Shown here piece by piece: positions 62,260 to 64,000 of a stretch of 64,000 nucleotides of DNA. Under the pieces are notes generated by a model. The model ran no database searches. It saw only the letters and a list, made by a program, of their open reading frames with translations, and had not been told where the DNA came from. A program made the position numbers and the translations under genes. Source of the stretch: Lysobacter alkalisoli (GTDB lineage: Bacteria > Pseudomonadota > Gammaproteobacteria > Xanthomonadales > Xanthomonadaceae); the NCBI RefSeq assembly GCF_006547045.1, contig NZ_CP041242.1, positions 1,746,001-1,810,000 of the forward strand. The letters run 5' to 3'. The first letter of the stretch is position 1; the number at the start of each line of letters is the position of its first letter.

Positions 62260-63135
62260 TCAGGCCGCCGCCTTGCCCCGCCGGACTTGTGCCCGGACCA
62301 GCCGGTCCATGGTCCGCAACGACTTGTCGCCAAGTTGAAGCGCGGTATCCACCCAGGTTTCGGTGATGCGCATCAGCTCGTCCAGCGTTACCGGCTGGGC
62401 AAGTTGTCGGACCCGATGCATCGCCGCGCGGGCGTGCGAGATGCGACGATTGGCGCGGATCACGTCCTCTACCGCCGCCACGCCTTCGCCACGAGGTACC
62501 AGCACGTCGACCAGCCCCATCTGGTGCATCTGCTGGCTGGTGTACACATTGCCTTCAAGCATGAGCTTCTCGGCCTGATGCGGCGGGATCCGCTTGCACA
62601 GGAACGAATAGGCTCCCATGCCCGGGAACAGGTCGAAGAGCACTTCCGGCAGCCCCATCAGCGCATCTTCCTCGGCGACGATGGTGTGGCAGCTCAGCGC
62701 CGCCTCGAATCCACCGCCCAGTGCGTCGCCCTGGACCAGGGCAATGCTGTGCGCGCCGGCGTTCAGGCCGACATGGAAGGCATATACGCCGCGCACGCAC
62801 TGGCTGGCGTAATTCAACAGCCCCTGGCGGTCACGTGCGCGGATCAACCGACAGAACAGCTCCAGGTCGCCACCGAGGTTGAAGGCATGGCTGTCGGACG
62901 CCAGAACGACATGCGGCAGGCTCGTGTTGCCGTGGGTACGGGCCGCTTGCAGTTTCAGCCCGAGGCTGCGCTGATAGTCGAGGATGTCGTCCACCAGTGC
63001 AGGCGTGAAGCAGGCGCGATGGCCCGGCAGGGTATCGGCGTGCATGAAGCACCAGTGCACATCGCGCTGGGGTTCCTCGATTACACGCAGGGTCGGACCG
63101 GCATTGGGCCGGGAGAAGGGGTGGACAGCAGACAT
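62260..63135 (-). CDS. rpfF: DSF synthase, crotonase family (RpfF)
   Basis: RpfF makes cis-2-unsaturated fatty-acid signals (DSF) from acyl-ACP, combining dehydratase and thioesterase action. The 291-residue crotonase-fold protein has FNLGGDLELFCRLIRARDR and the catalytic glutamates Glu144 (GDALGGGFEAALS) and Glu164 (MGLPEVLFDLFPG), which correspond to Glu141 and Glu161 of the Xanthomonas enzyme. ATG 63135 has a GGAGG ribosome-binding site 7 nt upstream. A TAGAAT at 63227-63222 is a possible -10 box. A terminator upstream separates it from the ligase gene. Confidence 0.95.
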   Translation of the reverse strand: MSAVHPFSRPNAGPTLRVIEEPQRDVHWCFMHADTLPGHRACFTPALVDDILDYQRSLGLKLQAARTHGNTSLPHVVLASDSHAFNLGGDLELFCRLIRARDRQGLLNYASQCVRGVYAFHVGLNAGAHSIALVQGDALGGGFEAALSCHTIVAEEDALMGLPEVLFDLFPGMGAYSFLCKRIPPHQAEKLMLEGNVYTSQQMHQMGLVDVLVPRGEGVAAVEDVIRANRRISHARAAMHRVRQLAQPVTLDELMRITETWVDTALQLGDKSLRTMDRLVRAQVRRGKAAA

Positions 63136-63315
63136 GGCGGAACCTCCGTGCAGGAGCCGTCCCGGCCGGTCGCGTTGAACAGGACGGCAGAAGGTGATGG
63201 AGAAATGCGTCCGACGGGTCGATTCTATGCCTGTAATCGGGCGCGCGTGCCAGTGGGGCACCGGTTCTGCTGAATAGGCACCCGGACGGCAGATGGCCTG
63301 CCGGGCAGGGAAATG

Positions 63316-63345
63316 AAAAAAGCCCGCATGAGAAGCCATGCGGGC
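63316..63345 (-). terminator. rho-independent terminator after the acyl-CoA ligase gene
   Basis: On the minus strand gcccgcatg (63345-63337) and catgcgggc (63330-63322) form a 9-bp stem with a 6-nt loop, followed by six T residues (63321-63316). It lies 34 nt past the ligase stop and before rpfF. Confidence 0.93.
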
Positions 63346-63378
63346 GCAGATGAAGGGACAGGATGGGCTTTGGCCGGA

Positions 63379-64000
63379 TCAGGCGCGAGGAACCTCGTCG
63401 CGCAGCTCCCGGCGCAGGATCTTGCCCACGTTGGTCTTGGGAAGTTCGGTCCGGAACTCGACGATGCGCGGGTGCTTGTAGCCGGTCAGATGCTCGCGGG
63501 CGTGGGCCTTGACCTGGTCCTCGGTGAGATCGGGGTCCTTCTTCACGATCACGACCTTGACGATCTCACCGGACTTCTCGTCCGGCACGCCGACCGCGGC
63601 GACTTCCAGTACGCCCGGCATCATCGCGATCACGTCCTCGACCTCGTTCGGGTATACGTTGAAGCCGGACACCAGGATCATGTCCTTCTTGCGGTCGACG
63701 ATATAGAAATAGCCCTGCTCGTCCATCCGCGCCATGTCGCCAGTGTGCAGCCAGCCGTCGGCATCGATGGCCGCGGCGGTTTCTTCCGGGCGCTGCCAGT
63801 AGCCCTTCATCACCTGCGGACCCTTGATGCACAGTTCGCCGACCTCGCCGACCGGGAGGATCCGGCCGTCCTCGTCCTTGATGCAGGCATCGGTGGACGG
63901 GATCGGCAGGCCGATCGCGCCGTTGTAATCCTTCAGGTCCATTGGATTGATGCAGGCCGCAGGCGAGGTCTCGGTCAGGCCATAGGCCTCGACCAGGGTG
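63379..64000 (-). CDS. rpfB: long-chain acyl-CoA synthetase (RpfB/FadD), 3' part only
   Basis: Only the C-terminal part is in the window; the gene continues past 64000. The visible 207 or so residues contain the adenylate-forming enzyme signatures [56 protein letters not shown], the fatty-acyl signature [14 protein letters not shown] and the C-terminal catalytic Lys region [14 protein letters not shown]. RpfB in Xanthomonas activates fatty acids, including turnover of DSF. Position next to rpfF supports rpfB, though fadD is an equal name. An internal ATG at 63942 is not the real start. Confidence 0.9.
   Translation of the reverse strand, partial: TLVEAYGLTETSPAACINPMDLKDYNGAIGLPIPSTDACIKDEDGRILPVGEVGELCIKGPQVMKGYWQRPEETAAAIDADGWLHTGDMARMDEQGYFYIVDRKKDMILVSGFNVYPNEVEDVIAMMPGVLEVAAVGVPDEKSGEIVKVVIVKKDPDLTEDQVKAHAREHLTGYKHPRIVEFRTELPKTNVGKILRRELRDEVPRA

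Overview
The window is GC-rich, densely coding bacterial chromosome. Gene content and order point to the Xanthomonadaceae/Lysobacteraceae (order Lysobacterales, Gammaproteobacteria), closer to Lysobacter/Luteimonas-type genomes than to Xanthomonas itself. The grounds are: the run hrcA-grpE-dnaK-dnaJ-dapB-carA-carB-greA-rpfE-recJ-rpfD-prfB-lysS-rpfG-rpfC leading into convergent rpfF and an rpfB-type ligase; a lexA2-imuA-imuB-dnaE2 mutagenesis cassette; and several families of GC-rich palindromic intergenic repeats. No phage, insertion sequence, CRISPR or tRNA gene was seen.

Layout. 0-1 kb: a cytosolic 5'-nucleotidase. 1-14.6 kb: an almost unbroken minus-strand block. Read in the direction of transcription it runs asnS, two small unknown genes, a paiB-like gene with an apparent frameshift, an atypical SDR, a 395-bp palindrome-rich gap, then the kynurenine/3-hydroxyanthranilate operon (aldehyde dehydrogenase, beta-carbonic anhydrase, RidA-type deaminase, 3-HAO, ACMSD, kynU, kmo), then sbcB and two DUF genes. 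14.8-21.6 kb, plus strand: an A-type Fe-S carrier, a DUF885 lipoprotein, rpsF-rpsR-rplI, dnaB and alr. 21.8-26.3 kb: a secreted subtilase, an OmpA-type lipoprotein, mgtC (minus) and a glucokinase. 26.5-32.3 kb: the SOS mutagenesis cassette with a LexA2-type operator. 32.4-36.9 kb: tmRNA, a CHASE/PAS histidine kinase, smpB, ratA-rnfH and bamE. 37-45 kb: fur, recN and the heat-shock operon, with two sigma-32-like promoters. 45-64 kb: carAB, greA and the rpf (DSF quorum-sensing) region.

How the genes work together. The minus-strand operon takes kynurenine through 3-hydroxyanthranilate and ACMS to 2-aminomuconate and its deaminated product. Most junctions in it are 1-11 nt overlaps, so the proteins are probably made in coupled amounts. 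The first step (tryptophan dioxygenase) and the later meta-cleavage steps are not in the window. ssrA and smpB form the trans-translation pair. imuA, imuB and dnaE2 form the inducible translesion mutasome. rpfF makes the DSF signal, rpfC senses it, and rpfG (HD-GYP) turns the signal into cyclic-di-GMP hydrolysis.

Three genes (the paiB-like gene, the gene before carA, and recJ) each look one base short inside a G/C run. Restoring one base gives each its expected full length. This shared signature suggests sequencing or assembly error at least as much as real pseudogenes. prfB, by contrast, has the genuine programmed +1 frameshift. I found no clearly new system. The best leads are the structured 10.7-11.1 kb block, a palindromic repeat that supplies both the end of ridA and the ribosome-binding site of the 3-HAO gene, the SDR lacking its catalytic Tyr/Lys, and a direct repeat in front of rpfD.
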